A stretch of 13,569 nt of DNA, taken from NCBI GenBank assembly GCA_036939755.1, contig JALLAZ010001828.1, positions 1-13,569 on the forward strand, in the 5' to 3' direction. Made by a program: the position numbers and the translations under genes. This document shows, in pieces, positions 1 to 7,729 of this stretch. The stretch's first letter is position 1. The number at the start of each line of letters is the position of its first letter. This stretch comes from Stephanodiscus triporus. Its lineage: Eukaryota; Bacillariophyta; Thalassiosirophyceae; Thalassiosirales; Thalassiosiraceae. Below the pieces are notes generated by a model, which searched no databases, had not been told where the DNA came from, and saw only the letters and a list, made by a program, of their open reading frames with translations.

Positions 1-259
1 GTCCCAATATGATGTCTATAAAGTTTCGTCAAAAAAAAATGAGTGGAAGGGGTCCGTCGGGGGTGCCAAAGTCAACTTTTTTTTCCGGCGGGATATCAAG
101 TGGGCTCGGTTATAGGATTTTTGACGGTTTTCAAGTTGTAAGTACTCATTACTCCATGTTGATGACAGCCTAACCTCCCCTCACAATAACATTGATACAA
201 TGACATAATCCAGATACCCATTTGGTAAAAAAAACACCTACTAAATATTATTTCAATCC
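1..259. other. Flank downstream of the transposase gene
   Basis: No gene is visible. The stretch is AT-rich with poly-A and poly-T runs. It lies directly 3' of the transposase stop codon on the minus strand, so it probably holds the 3' UTR and perhaps the end of the element. I compared it with the region beyond 4876 and found no convincing terminal inverted repeat. The element end may lie outside the window. Confidence 0.4.
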
Positions 260-2608
260 TTAATCACTGCTGCTTTCACTGTCACTTTCCTCCTCGTCCG
301 AGAGGTCGTCAGTCTCCAACTCCGAGCCGCTACCTTTGCCATCATCATTCAAATCCAACCGTACACTACAAATACCCTCATGCTCCTCTGTATCTGTATT
401 CTCTACCATCCCAACATTAATATCCATTCTCCATGCCCCTTCCACATCCTTATTCCACTTTCGTGGTGGCAGCACCTGCTGTGTCTCGTCGCTCAGATCC
501 TCCTTTCCTTTGACGTCAGGCATTGGATCCCAACGTACAACAACCGTGGGTTTCGCTTTTTCTGGCAGCACATGAATCACTTTGCCCTGGCACCATCGTA
601 ATACTTTTTCTCCCGATCCTAGCACAAAAGAATACAGCACATCAATCCTTTTGTTGATCAGCTCATCTAACTCCGGACAATAGAGTGGTTGCATGATAGA
701 AAAAATGCTACCTTCGCCCCTTGCCTCCCTCTGTTTTCGCAATTCATTTGCCTCTCTTCTAAATTGCTCCTCGTCTATCACAGCACTGGCTTCACTTTCC
801 ATGAGTTGTTTTGTTGCAGTCCCTAGGGTTGGCAACTCTAAACGCTTGGGCATTACCAAAGCCGGATCCTTTGGTGGCGTCAGCTTCCTCTCCTCCCTTA
901 TGATCATTTTCAGATGTGCAGCGAGCTCGTTCACCGATCGCTTCACTCCTTTGTAAGACCAAGTGATTGCAAATTGTTTCCATCCCAATCCAATCACACG
1001 CATTCTTATATTCTCTTTCAATGCCTCCAACTTTGCGGACTCCGATTTCAACCGCCTCAACATCTTTGAAACAATACTTGGGTTACCCTTCCAACATACT
1101 TCAGAGTGGAACATCTCCCAGTAATAAGAAGCCTCGACAAGATCCTCTTTTGCTTTGTCTAGACTCTTCCTCTCAATCATTTCTTCCTTCTTCCTCTTTG
1201 CTTCCCGCTGCCTGTCCAAATCATCTCTGTTGCTGGATATAGTAACAGGTGCATCCTCAATTGCAACGGTCAACAGGCATTCACGCATCTTGGGGTCAAA
1301 CTGATGGAACATTCCTTTCGTTTTATTTCCATTCACCAAAAACCGGCGGAAGTAGCCATTGGTCTTGGCATCGCTGATAGCTGCTGCATTGGATATCCCG
1401 ATACGGCCGTATTTTTGTAGCTGATGAGTTGTCCCCCCAAGCGCGCTCTCACTCCTATCATTTGTTGCGTCGCGCCCATGCAATCCTTCCTTGACCTCCT
1501 TTGGGCATCCCTGAAATGACACCGAAGATCCCGATATGGACAGATATTTCCATGTTGCTTTCTTTTCATCATGAAGTTCGTCAAGAATCCCCTGGGCTGC
1601 CACTTTTGCAAGCTCAACTACACGCTCATTGGTAGCAGCATTTGTGGCATCACTCGGATGGAATAGCTCATTCCTCAACTCAGCAAACTGCATCACTGTT
1701 GCACCGGACTCTGCCGCTATTACTCTCATTTGTTTCTTCTCGTATAAATGCCTCCAGTATTCCTTGAATGGCGGGAGTGCAGTCACATATTTACCAAACA
1801 TGTTCATCATAAAATCCTCATCGAGTACCTTGGTTGGATCATCAACAATATCCATCATTCTCTCACGCAAGGTATCAATGGCATCACCGTTTGATATTGG
1901 CCCCCAACCCCACTCCGCAAGTTCTGGAGTCTTTGCTGCTAGCCACCGCATGGGCAAACAAAATGATATGTAGAGGATCCCATACAAACGGGACTGAGCA
2001 ATGATTTCCTCAGAAGTCATCAACACGAACAGACACCTCAACAAAATGTTCTCTTGTTTCTTGGGCAAACGCAACAGATAACTTGCGTAGTCGAAGCATA
2101 CATAGCGGTTCATGTAGATTGCCGGAGCAGCCATGAGGCACAGATCATGTCTTGAACCTTGCGCGCCCACAACATGATACAGTGGAGTTCCTGGCTTGTT
2201 CATCCTCAACCATGCCGCAAAGTGTTCCCCTTGGCCCTTGGGATAGTTTGCGCAGAGACTGAAAAATTTATCCCATGCGCGAGCAATTGCAGAGAAGATG
2301 CAGGTGACTCTAAGCTCCGGTGGTATCTGCTCTAAGCTGTCAGACACAACTACTCGCAAGAAGACGCTAACAGATTTCTCCATCCCTTTTATCCAGACAT
2401 TGCGCAGATGATGGTGACAGTCCAACTCGCAAACCAAGCCACCAATCTCATACTGAAGGAGGCGTCTTGCCTTCTGTGCGGCGTTGCATGAGTCTGTCAT
2501 TATTAGCCCATTCTGGCCAAGCTTCTTGATGTCGATTCCATCCGGTGATGGAATTGACTCATAGAGTTGCGGGTTATCACGCAATACAACTTGTTGTATT
2601 CTCTTCAA
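260..2608 (-). CDS. Transposase, C-terminal part: catalytic core and Tudor-like tail
   Basis: A 782-codon open frame whose product looks like the second half of a DDE-type DNA transposase. Visible motifs: MTDSCNAAQKARRL with Asp39, the likely second catalytic acid. Then ELDCHHHLRN (61-70), which fits the C/D-x-x-H signature following that acid in several eukaryotic cut-and-paste superfamilies (hAT, MULE and relatives). Then ATNDRSESALGG (381-392) with Glu387, a candidate third acid. Residues ~300-480 and ~480-560 are helical and charged, a coiled-coil-like stretch. Residues 651-695 (KRIDVLYSF, then LRWCQGKV, then VVVRWD) look like a Tudor/SH3-type barrel. The C-terminus is Asp/Glu/Ser-rich. 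There is no ATG at its beginning: the frame opens with TTG at 2608 and the first Met is residue 37, inside the catalytic motif. It is therefore almost certainly a 3' exon (from about 2602) of the gene running from 4875. The frame is intact, so the element may be young. Superfamily assignment is inference. Confidence 0.72.
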   Translation of the reverse strand: MKRIQQVVLRDNPQLYESIPSPDGIDIKKLGQNGLIMTDSCNAAQKARRLLQYEIGGLVCELDCHHHLRNVWIKGMEKSVSVFLRVVVSDSLEQIPPELRVTCIFSAIARAWDKFFSLCANYPKGQGEHFAAWLRMNKPGTPLYHVVGAQGSRHDLCLMAAPAIYMNRYVCFDYASYLLRLPKKQENILLRCLFVLMTSEEIIAQSRLYGILYISFCLPMRWLAAKTPELAEWGWGPISNGDAIDTLRERMMDIVDDPTKVLDEDFMMNMFGKYVTALPPFKEYWRHLYEKKQMRVIAAESGATVMQFAELRNELFHPSDATNAATNERVVELAKVAAQGILDELHDEKKATWKYLSISGSSVSFQGCPKEVKEGLHGRDATNDRSESALGGTTHQLQKYGRIGISNAAAISDAKTNGYFRRFLVNGNKTKGMFHQFDPKMRECLLTVAIEDAPVTISSNRDDLDRQREAKRKKEEMIERKSLDKAKEDLVEASYYWEMFHSEVCWKGNPSIVSKMLRRLKSESAKLEALKENIRMRVIGLGWKQFAITWSYKGVKRSVNELAAHLKMIIREERKLTPPKDPALVMPKRLELPTLGTATKQLMESEASAVIDEEQFRREANELRKQREARGEGSIFSIMQPLYCPELDELINKRIDVLYSFVLGSGEKVLRWCQGKVIHVLPEKAKPTVVVRWDPMPDVKGKEDLSDETQQVLPPRKWNKDVEGAWRMDINVGMVENTDTEEHEGICSVRLDLNDDGKGSGSELETDDLSDEEESDSESSSD

Positions 2609-2697
2609 CCTGTTTTTTAGAGAATTTATCTATGCAAGGAGTAATGATGAGTCTCCTGCAGCGCATCTGAATAAGTACGACTAATAAGTGTGCTCAC
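2603..2697 (-). other. Candidate 95-nt intron joining the two transposase frames
   Basis: On the minus strand a strong donor AAG|GTGAGC (GT at 2697-2696) follows Lys726 in phase 0. A phase-0 acceptor TTGAAG|AGA (AG at 2604-2603) restores the downstream frame. Splicing removes the stop at 2626 and solves the missing ATG of the downstream frame. The better-looking acceptor, AAAAAACAG at 2610, would put the product out of frame with this donor. The exact 3' site is therefore uncertain, and a ribosomal frameshift or recoding cannot be excluded from sequence alone. Confidence 0.5.
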
Positions 2698-4875
2698 CTT
2701 AGTCACTATGCCATCTACCTGCGTCTCAGAAGTCTCATCCTCCAAAATTACGCATGAGGATACAATGATTGGATCAATGGTCTCAGGACCATCTCCCATC
2801 AAACTTATAACAACCGCAGAGAATGGTACCTGGCGGCGTGTTGTTGCGTCAAAAAATATCTCTGCCCAATTTGGGCAGGCCGCAAGCTTCATTGCTGTGA
2901 TCGTTTCACTAATTATCTGGACTAGCACCCGACATTGTCGCACATAGTTCAAAGACGGGATTTTTTTCGGCTCTTCACCGTAAAGCGCAGAAAACAAAGT
3001 CGCAATGCTCACCGGGATCGCAGACGGCGGTGATCCATTCACTAACAATTCACAGCACACTTCGGTCACCCACAAGGGCCATTTCGGACCTTGTCTCCTG
3101 CCAGCCTTGAACTCATAAGTCAAGTCACGCTTGCTAGACTTAAATGTTTCTACCATACTCTTGTATTCATTGAGCTGAGCTTCCTGAGCTTGCTGCACTT
3201 TAAGCACACGACAGAGGTTGTCCCTCAAAAGTTTCTTCTTTTCTTTTTCATGCCGCAACTGGTCTAGGCGTCTTGCAGCATCTTCCTTTGACTTGCCGTA
3301 CAACTTGACAGCTTCACTCCTGGCCTTCTTCGCGCTCTTGACCTCCTCAACCAGCTCGTCGTTCATGACTTCAAGACCATCAATTATCTCCCTCAGTTGG
3401 CCTTCAACAGCAGAGGATCTGTCTATTTGCTGTTGTACAATGTTGCGCCTGCGCATTCGTTCCTTGCTGAGTCGATCCTTTGTAGACATATCATGCTCAG
3501 AAAGTCGTTTTTGCCAAATTACCTGTTGCTCTTTCAACTTCTTGGACAACATATCAACATCCTCAAGCACCCGATGATACGATTGATTTGATGCTGCTTG
3601 CTTGTGGCGCAACTTCTCTGATTCCCTGGAGTGATGAGCGCGCTCTTGGTGTAGCACAGCCAAAAAACGATTGCGCTCCGTCACTATTCTTTCCTCTGCT
3701 TTATCACGAATCATGTGAAGCCGAGCCAAATTAATGCTGCGCTCTTTACTTATTCTATCTTCAGCTTTGTCGCGAATGGCATTGGCCTCTAATGTCATCT
3801 CTAATGCCTCGACAGAGAGTCGGCGTGCCTCAACCATTGCCTCGTCAATGATCACGTTTGACACTCGACGCTCTTTAAGAAGATCTACCATTAATTGTTT
3901 GTTGGCTTGCTTGAGATTGGAGATCTTCTCATCATCACGCACTGACTTTGCCTCAAGTTCTTGTCGTTTTTGAGCTTCAGCACTGTACGACTTGCGTAAA
4001 AGTCGATTCTCTTCAGTAAGACGGCTCTTGATTCGTTTCGTCTCTTGACCAACCTCCTTCAATTGTGCCTGAAAGGCCTTCTCTGAAGTCCTCCTTTCCC
4101 CTCGGAGTTGGTTGCGAGATTCCACCAGCATCTTCACTTTCTCCTTGTGCAATGATAGTAAATCACGTTGCATTAAATTAGCTTTTTTCAGTGATTTGAT
4201 TGAAGACGCATACTTCGCATTGCTGGCCATGGCCTTCTTAAGGTCTTTTTGGAGTTCCGACTTGAGAGGAGCGCGTACATTGCCATCTTGCCTTCTTGTG
4301 TCTCGATTCATCATCACAGCTTGTATCACTTGTTGTGGTGGAGCAGAGGAATGAAGGCCATGAGACGCACGCACACCTGCAAAATCATAGCTACCTGTTT
4401 TCTTCTGCTTTCCATCCTTATGTCTACCAATTGATTTCCTCCTGCAGTGAATGCCTTTCATACGCTTCGAAGGTTTCTCGTTCAGCTCCTCGTTAAAATT
4501 GATTGTGGAATTGAGGATAGGGGGCATGGGACTAGACAGACGCTCGCTTGGCTTGAGGGTGGGGGGCACATTATCCAACGCGCGCTCGTTCCGATCCTCG
4601 TTTGGCCTGTCCACGGGATCGGTGTTTGGGCTGGCCACAGGATTTGGCGCGCGCTTGTCCAGATCCATGTTCGGCAAGTGCGCGCGCTCGTTGCTGAGCC
4701 AAGCGAAGACACGCCCGGAAGCGCGTCCCGCTTGCACTGACAGCAGCGCGGCGCAGACCGAAGGATCGTTTTGCCTGTCCACAGGATCGGGCGCGCGCTC
4801 GTTCAGCTCCTCGATTGGTGGCCTGTCCACGGGATCGGGCACGCGCTCGTTCAGATCGTTGTTTGGCATCCTCAT
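2626..4875 (-). CDS. Transposase, N-terminal part: coiled coil and first catalytic Asp
   Basis: A 749-codon frame starting at ATG 4875; an in-frame TGA lies about nine codons upstream, so this is the first usable start. Residues 1-110 carry degenerate repeats of NERxPDPVDRP. Residues ~135-160 are strongly basic (KRMKGIHCRRKSIGRHKDGK), a plausible nuclear localisation or DNA-binding patch. Residues ~190-570 are a long charged heptad-rich coiled coil (many K, E, R, L) suited to multimerisation. Residues ~590-740 begin an RNase H-like core: IFFDATTRRQVPFSAVVISL places Asp676 on a beta-hairpin, the expected first acid of a DDE triad. The frame then runs into a stop at 2626, only 17 nt before the second frame. 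A donor-like AAG|GTGAGC after Lys726 (exon end 2698) suggests the last 23 codons are really intron. The spliced product would be about 1,506 residues. It is not a known host gene that I recognise. Confidence 0.7.
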   Translation of the reverse strand: MRMPNNDLNERVPDPVDRPPIEELNERAPDPVDRQNDPSVCAALLSVQAGRASGRVFAWLSNERAHLPNMDLDKRAPNPVASPNTDPVDRPNEDRNERALDNVPPTLKPSERLSSPMPPILNSTINFNEELNEKPSKRMKGIHCRRKSIGRHKDGKQKKTGSYDFAGVRASHGLHSSAPPQQVIQAVMMNRDTRRQDGNVRAPLKSELQKDLKKAMASNAKYASSIKSLKKANLMQRDLLSLHKEKVKMLVESRNQLRGERRTSEKAFQAQLKEVGQETKRIKSRLTEENRLLRKSYSAEAQKRQELEAKSVRDDEKISNLKQANKQLMVDLLKERRVSNVIIDEAMVEARRLSVEALEMTLEANAIRDKAEDRISKERSINLARLHMIRDKAEERIVTERNRFLAVLHQERAHHSRESEKLRHKQAASNQSYHRVLEDVDMLSKKLKEQQVIWQKRLSEHDMSTKDRLSKERMRRRNIVQQQIDRSSAVEGQLREIIDGLEVMNDELVEEVKSAKKARSEAVKLYGKSKEDAARRLDQLRHEKEKKKLLRDNLCRVLKVQQAQEAQLNEYKSMVETFKSSKRDLTYEFKAGRRQGPKWPLWVTEVCCELLVNGSPPSAIPVSIATLFSALYGEEPKKIPSLNYVRQCRVLVQIISETITAMKLAACPNWAEIFFDATTRRQVPFSAVVISLMGDGPETIDPIIVSSCVILEDETSETQVDGIVTKVSTLISRTYSDALQETHHYSLHR
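4578..4872 (-). repeat. Degenerate GC-rich repeats encoding NERxPDPVDRP units
   Basis: At DNA level (plus strand) related units such as ggcctgtccacgggatcgg and gcgcgctcgttcagct recur several times at irregular spacing. They encode the N-terminal peptide repeats of the transposase (NERVPDPVDRP, NERAPDPVDRQ, KRAPNPVASP, NTDPVDRP, NERALDNVPP). The stretch is richer in GC than the rest of the gene. It probably expanded by slippage or unequal exchange and encodes a disordered segment. Confidence 0.6.
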
Positions 4876-5000
4876 TCGGACTAGACGTATTATACAAAGT
4901 GACGGTCAGCAGGGGGGGAGGCGAAAAGATAATGCGAGTGAATCTACGCAACAACATCAGCACAGAAATTAATGATTCTTACTTGAACCGGAGCCCTCGG

Positions 5001-5063
5001 CAGCGGCGTCGACGGAGGCGGTTTCAAAGGCGTCGCGCGATGTCAGCAGCGGCGTCGACGGAG
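5001..5063. repeat. 17-bp direct repeat, two copies 46 bp apart
   Basis: The string cagcggcgtcgacggag occurs at 5001-5017 and again, identically, at 5047-5063. It includes the palindrome gtcgac. Such short sub-terminal repeats can be transposase binding sites, and this pair lies just upstream of the transposase gene, but two copies are too few to argue function. Confidence 0.7.
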
Positions 5064-5286
5064 CCCGAAATCGTGCTCGAAATTGCTCGGGGCGGCGGCG
5101 GCTACCCCTTAGGGAAGATGGTTCGATGGGGGGGGGTCTGGTAGGAGGGATTCTATCCTCTGGGGGGCAGGGGACGAAGTCGACTGCTCAACACATAAAA
5201 AATTAGGGAGAAACATGAGCACTTGTCCCTCCTTACACTCCGTATGCACACTCTAGCTCTGTGTACACTTACCAGAACAAATTGCC

Positions 5287-5333
5287 GCTTCGTCAGTCCC
5301 TCTATCTGGGTCTTCCAGTGGGACTGACGAAGC
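5287..5333. repeat. Perfect 14-bp inverted repeat, 19-nt loop (hairpin)
   Basis: gcttcgtcagtccc at 5287-5300 is matched exactly in reverse complement by gggactgacgaagc at 5320-5333. The loop itself contains ctgg and ccag, which could extend pairing into a second small stem. All 14 pairs are intact, which suggests recent origin or selection. It lies upstream of the transposase gene with no gene around it. It could be a sub-terminal hairpin of the transposon, a small hairpin-forming insertion, or a structured RNA. Confidence 0.75.
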
Positions 5334-5510
5334 ATCTCTCCCCGGGAACCAGTATTGCATGCAGGAGAGTGTGCAAGGGCGTCGATTTGGAGGACGGGTT
5401 GTTGATGACAAAATTGTCATAATTGGCGATGTTGTCACCCAACGCCAGGGCTCGAAAAGAGAGAATTTTTAGTACGGCGGTCAGACGAAAAATTGGAGAA
5501 AAGGGGGAAA

Positions 5511-5845
5511 ACTTTTTTACTAGATAGGAATTTTAATTCTGGACCCCCTAACCTACGATCTGACCAACAAGGAGATATACAAATTGGTACAAGATGAGAT
5601 GCAAAAAATCTTAAGTCACAACATATATCCCCCCTTACACCCAGGTATGTAGGAACCTGTAGAATCAATACCAAAAAAATTGAAGACGCCTAAAAAACAA
5701 CCATACGAGTTCCTACATCTCAATCCCCGGTACGGCAGATAAACGTAGAGGGACATACCAGAAAAATTGAGAAAGCCATCCAAAAATTGAGATTATACCA
5801 ATTCAGATGTGGTACATAGCCAACCCCTTCATACACCTAAATAAA
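5511..5845 (+). repeat. Dispersed repeat, copy A
   Basis: Several blocks in this stretch recur in the same order, reverse-complemented, at 13141-13475. Examples: tttactagatag (~5516), atacaaattggtaca (5577-5591), cccaggtatgtagg and following bases (5640-5672), and tgagattataccaattcag onward (5788-5837). The last block is the most conserved and the others are diverged. No open frame spans the unit, so it looks like a non-coding transposable-element fragment. Confidence 0.6.
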
Positions 5846-6434
5846 AAGAGAGTACGATATGAAGTTCTGCCGTTGGGGGCATGTGGGGGTCAAATTAGTA
5901 CATAATTTATTCCTACATAGGTTTGAGAGAGAGTTTCTGTCATTTTTGTCATTTCTCGACCGAGATCGCCGCAGTTAGGTAGGAGGGCACACTGAGGTAT
6001 TGCAAGTAGTAGTAAGTGTATGTAGAGTAGTTAAGAAGTTCTCCTCGCTAAACTTCCACCCTCTTCACTCTGCATTCTTTGAATAAAGGGCAGTGCAATC
6101 AAATGTGAATGCTGGTTCTTCACCAGTTTTGTCCCATAATACCTCTCCATGAGACAAACATATTATAGCTCCACCTCTCTGACATCCCTGTTCCCCTCCT
6201 CCTCATAGGAGTGGTGCTTCGTCTCCAAAAGGATCAACTGCATTGCTTTCACTGGGAGGCTGGTTTATTTTGGTTATCTATTTAGAGAAGTTGCACCTAC
6301 GCCACTTGTGATTGAGGAACGAACACTGGCAATAGTCTACGCAAAAGGACCAGTGATATGCAAAGATAAGGGATTGGTGACATCTATAAATTTGATTGGA
6401 GAGATACATTCTGGGTTGAATTGGATTGCTGACC
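5846..6434. other. Unassigned region, no gene seen
   Basis: No start-to-stop frame of note and no recognisable motif. One frame on the plus strand stays open from about 6209 to 6451 without an ATG, giving roughly 80 codons that resemble no family I know. AT-rich and pyrimidine-rich tracts alternate. It may be intergenic DNA or an old element fragment abutting the direct repeat at 6435. Confidence 0.35.
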
Positions 6435-6585
6435 TGTCCTATGCTGTTTGACTAGGATGCTTTAGTTTGATTGATTGTTGATTTACTTCAGTTAGAACTT
6501 GTGATCTAATTTCTGTTCTTCATAGATATTTAAATAATGGAAACTTGTACATGCACAGAGGTGGGTGTAAATAAACATAGGATAT
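6435..6585. repeat. ~150-bp direct repeat, copy 1
   Basis: This 151-bp stretch, from tgtcctatgctgtttgac to cataggatat, aligns end to end with 7578-7729 in the same orientation. By eye there are about a dozen substitutions and one 1-nt indel, so roughly 91% identity. Similarity stops abruptly at both ends. Together with the other copy it brackets the gag-like remnant, so it could be part of a long terminal repeat. Confidence 0.8.
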
Positions 6586-6758
6586 CCCCCCTCATGATTT
6601 TAAGTGCTTGCCTTAAGAGCTTCAGCTGTGTGCTCTGCATTTTGCTTATCATCTTCTTCATCATTGGATTCGTATTCCAAGTCTTGAATCTTGTTAATCT
6701 TGACCATAGTTCTCTTTGCCTGTCTTCTCTTCTTTGTCTTCTTTTACTTTGATCTTTT

Positions 6759-7486
6759 TTAGCTTTCTGTTGCCTGTTTCATGTGTGCATTCGCACGATC
6801 AATTCTGCGAAGGATCTGATTGACTTCCTTCAATGTGGTTGCTTTGTCTCCTTTCTCCAGAATGAAATCCGGCATGAGGTCTGGCTTAAGGTTCACCAAA
6901 ATGGCTTTCTTGATCACTTCTTCTTCCATCATAGGTTTTGCTCCTTTCTTGAGCCACACTAGCCCTGTGTTGATGACTGCCACTCTGTCACACCATTCTG
7001 TGGTCATGAAATTGGCTGGTTGTGGAGTGTCCACCAGGTACTTCAACTGATCTTTGTAGATGTCTTCGCCCATGATTTCTTCAACTAGATCAACAACTTT
7101 GGTCTTGAAGTTGTTGACAGTCTTGGTTTGGTTTGGATGGCTTCAATGATCCCTTCCCACTTCTTGCTAGGTTCTCCTTTTAAAGCACGTCCAAAGTTCT
7201 GATAATATTATGATTGTCTCAATCGTCTGAATCAAGACTTTGTTTTGAGTTCCGTTCTGAAAATTGGACATTCCACTTTGTTTTTATACCCATCCACGTC
7301 TTTGCATTTGATTGTGATTTGGGGAATGGTAGTGGAATTCTTGTTTCCAGCATACTTGTAAGGGATCTGTTCTGTCATGCGTCTTTCTTGGGTTCTTTGG
7401 ATTTCTGGTCCGCTGTTGGATTTCTGGTCCGTTGCTGTTTTCTTGAACTTCTGAGGAATTGTGAACTGATTTCTGATCAGCTCCAC
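6759..7486 (-). pseudogene. Frameshifted gag-like remnant of an LTR retrotransposon
   Basis: Read on the minus strand, the 104-codon open part at 7073-6759 resembles the gag polyprotein of Ty1/copia-type retrotransposons. It has MGEDIYKDQLKYLVDTPQPA, then TTEWCDRVAVINTGLVWLKK, then NLKPDLMPDFILEKGDKATT. Upstream, the same protein seems to continue in other frames: FGRALKGEPSKKWEG near 7200-7140, a stretch around 7255-7195, and IKCKDVDGYKNKVECPIF further upstream near 7330-7250. At least three frame changes and a stop separate these parts, so it cannot make a full product. A 16-bp tandem duplication (7397-7412 and 7416-7431) lies in the N-terminal part. No protease, integrase or reverse transcriptase is visible, so pol has been lost or never was here. 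Assignment is by pattern only. Confidence 0.5.
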
Positions 7487-7577
7487 AAGGTGTCTTCAAG
7501 CCATCTAAGCTTCCTTGCCAATCCGGTTCTGTTCTTGTTCTATCCTGGTGGCGAGACCTTTGTTATTTTGATCAAAA

Positions 7578-7729
7578 TGTCCTGTGCCGTTTGACTAGGA
7601 TGCTTTAGTTTGATTGATTGATGATTTACTGAAGTTAGAACTTGCGATCTACTTTCTGTTCTTCATTGATATTCAAATAATGGAAACTTGTGCATGCACA
7701 GAGGTGGGTGTAAATTGAGCATAGGATAT
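7578..7729. repeat. ~150-bp direct repeat, copy 2
   Basis: Second copy of the repeat at 6435-6585, same orientation, 1,143 bp apart start to start. Relative to the minus-strand gag remnant this copy is upstream and the other downstream, the arrangement expected for 5' and 3' LTR pieces. However, the unit is short for an LTR, I see no primer-binding site or polypurine tract, and the ends do not show a clean TG...CA. Confidence 0.8.

Larger units (their letters stand above)
4876..5510. other. GC-rich upstream region of the transposase gene, no gene seen
   Basis: No convincing coding sequence on either strand. The part nearest the start codon contains TTGTATAATACG on the minus strand (about 4885-4896), a TATA-like sequence upstream of ATG 4875. 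This is followed by GC-rich DNA (about 4990-5150) with a short direct repeat, then by a hairpin at 5287-5333. The open frames here are Arg/Gly-rich by-products of GC-rich DNA. It probably contains the promoter, the 5' UTR and one end of the transposon. Confidence 0.4.

Noticed and set aside
1..160. Possible terminal inverted repeat matching the 5400-5560 region
   Set aside because: Only a weak direct similarity (gggctcg followed by atttttga/atttttag) was seen, in the wrong orientation for TIRs.
4571..4963. Arg/Ala-rich 130-codon minus-strand frame overlapping the transposase N-terminus
   Set aside because: It is an alternate frame of the GC-rich repeat; composition is an artefact of that repeat and no domain is visible.
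4944..4982. Possible 39-nt intron (GTAAGA...GCGTAG) upstream of the transposase start
   Set aside because: Too short to be convincing, and joining its flanks leads into a different frame from the transposase. At best a 5' UTR intron.
4815..5144. 109-codon Arg/Gly-rich plus-strand frame across the transposase start
   Set aside because: Produced by GC-rich repeats opposite the transposase gene; no recognisable protein features.
5405..5420. Short palindrome atgacaaaattgtcat
   Set aside because: 7-bp arms are common by chance in AT-rich DNA and nothing else nearby supports an operator or end.
6209..6451. ~80-codon open plus-strand frame without ATG
   Set aside because: No motif, no start, and it ends inside the direct repeat; consistent with chance.
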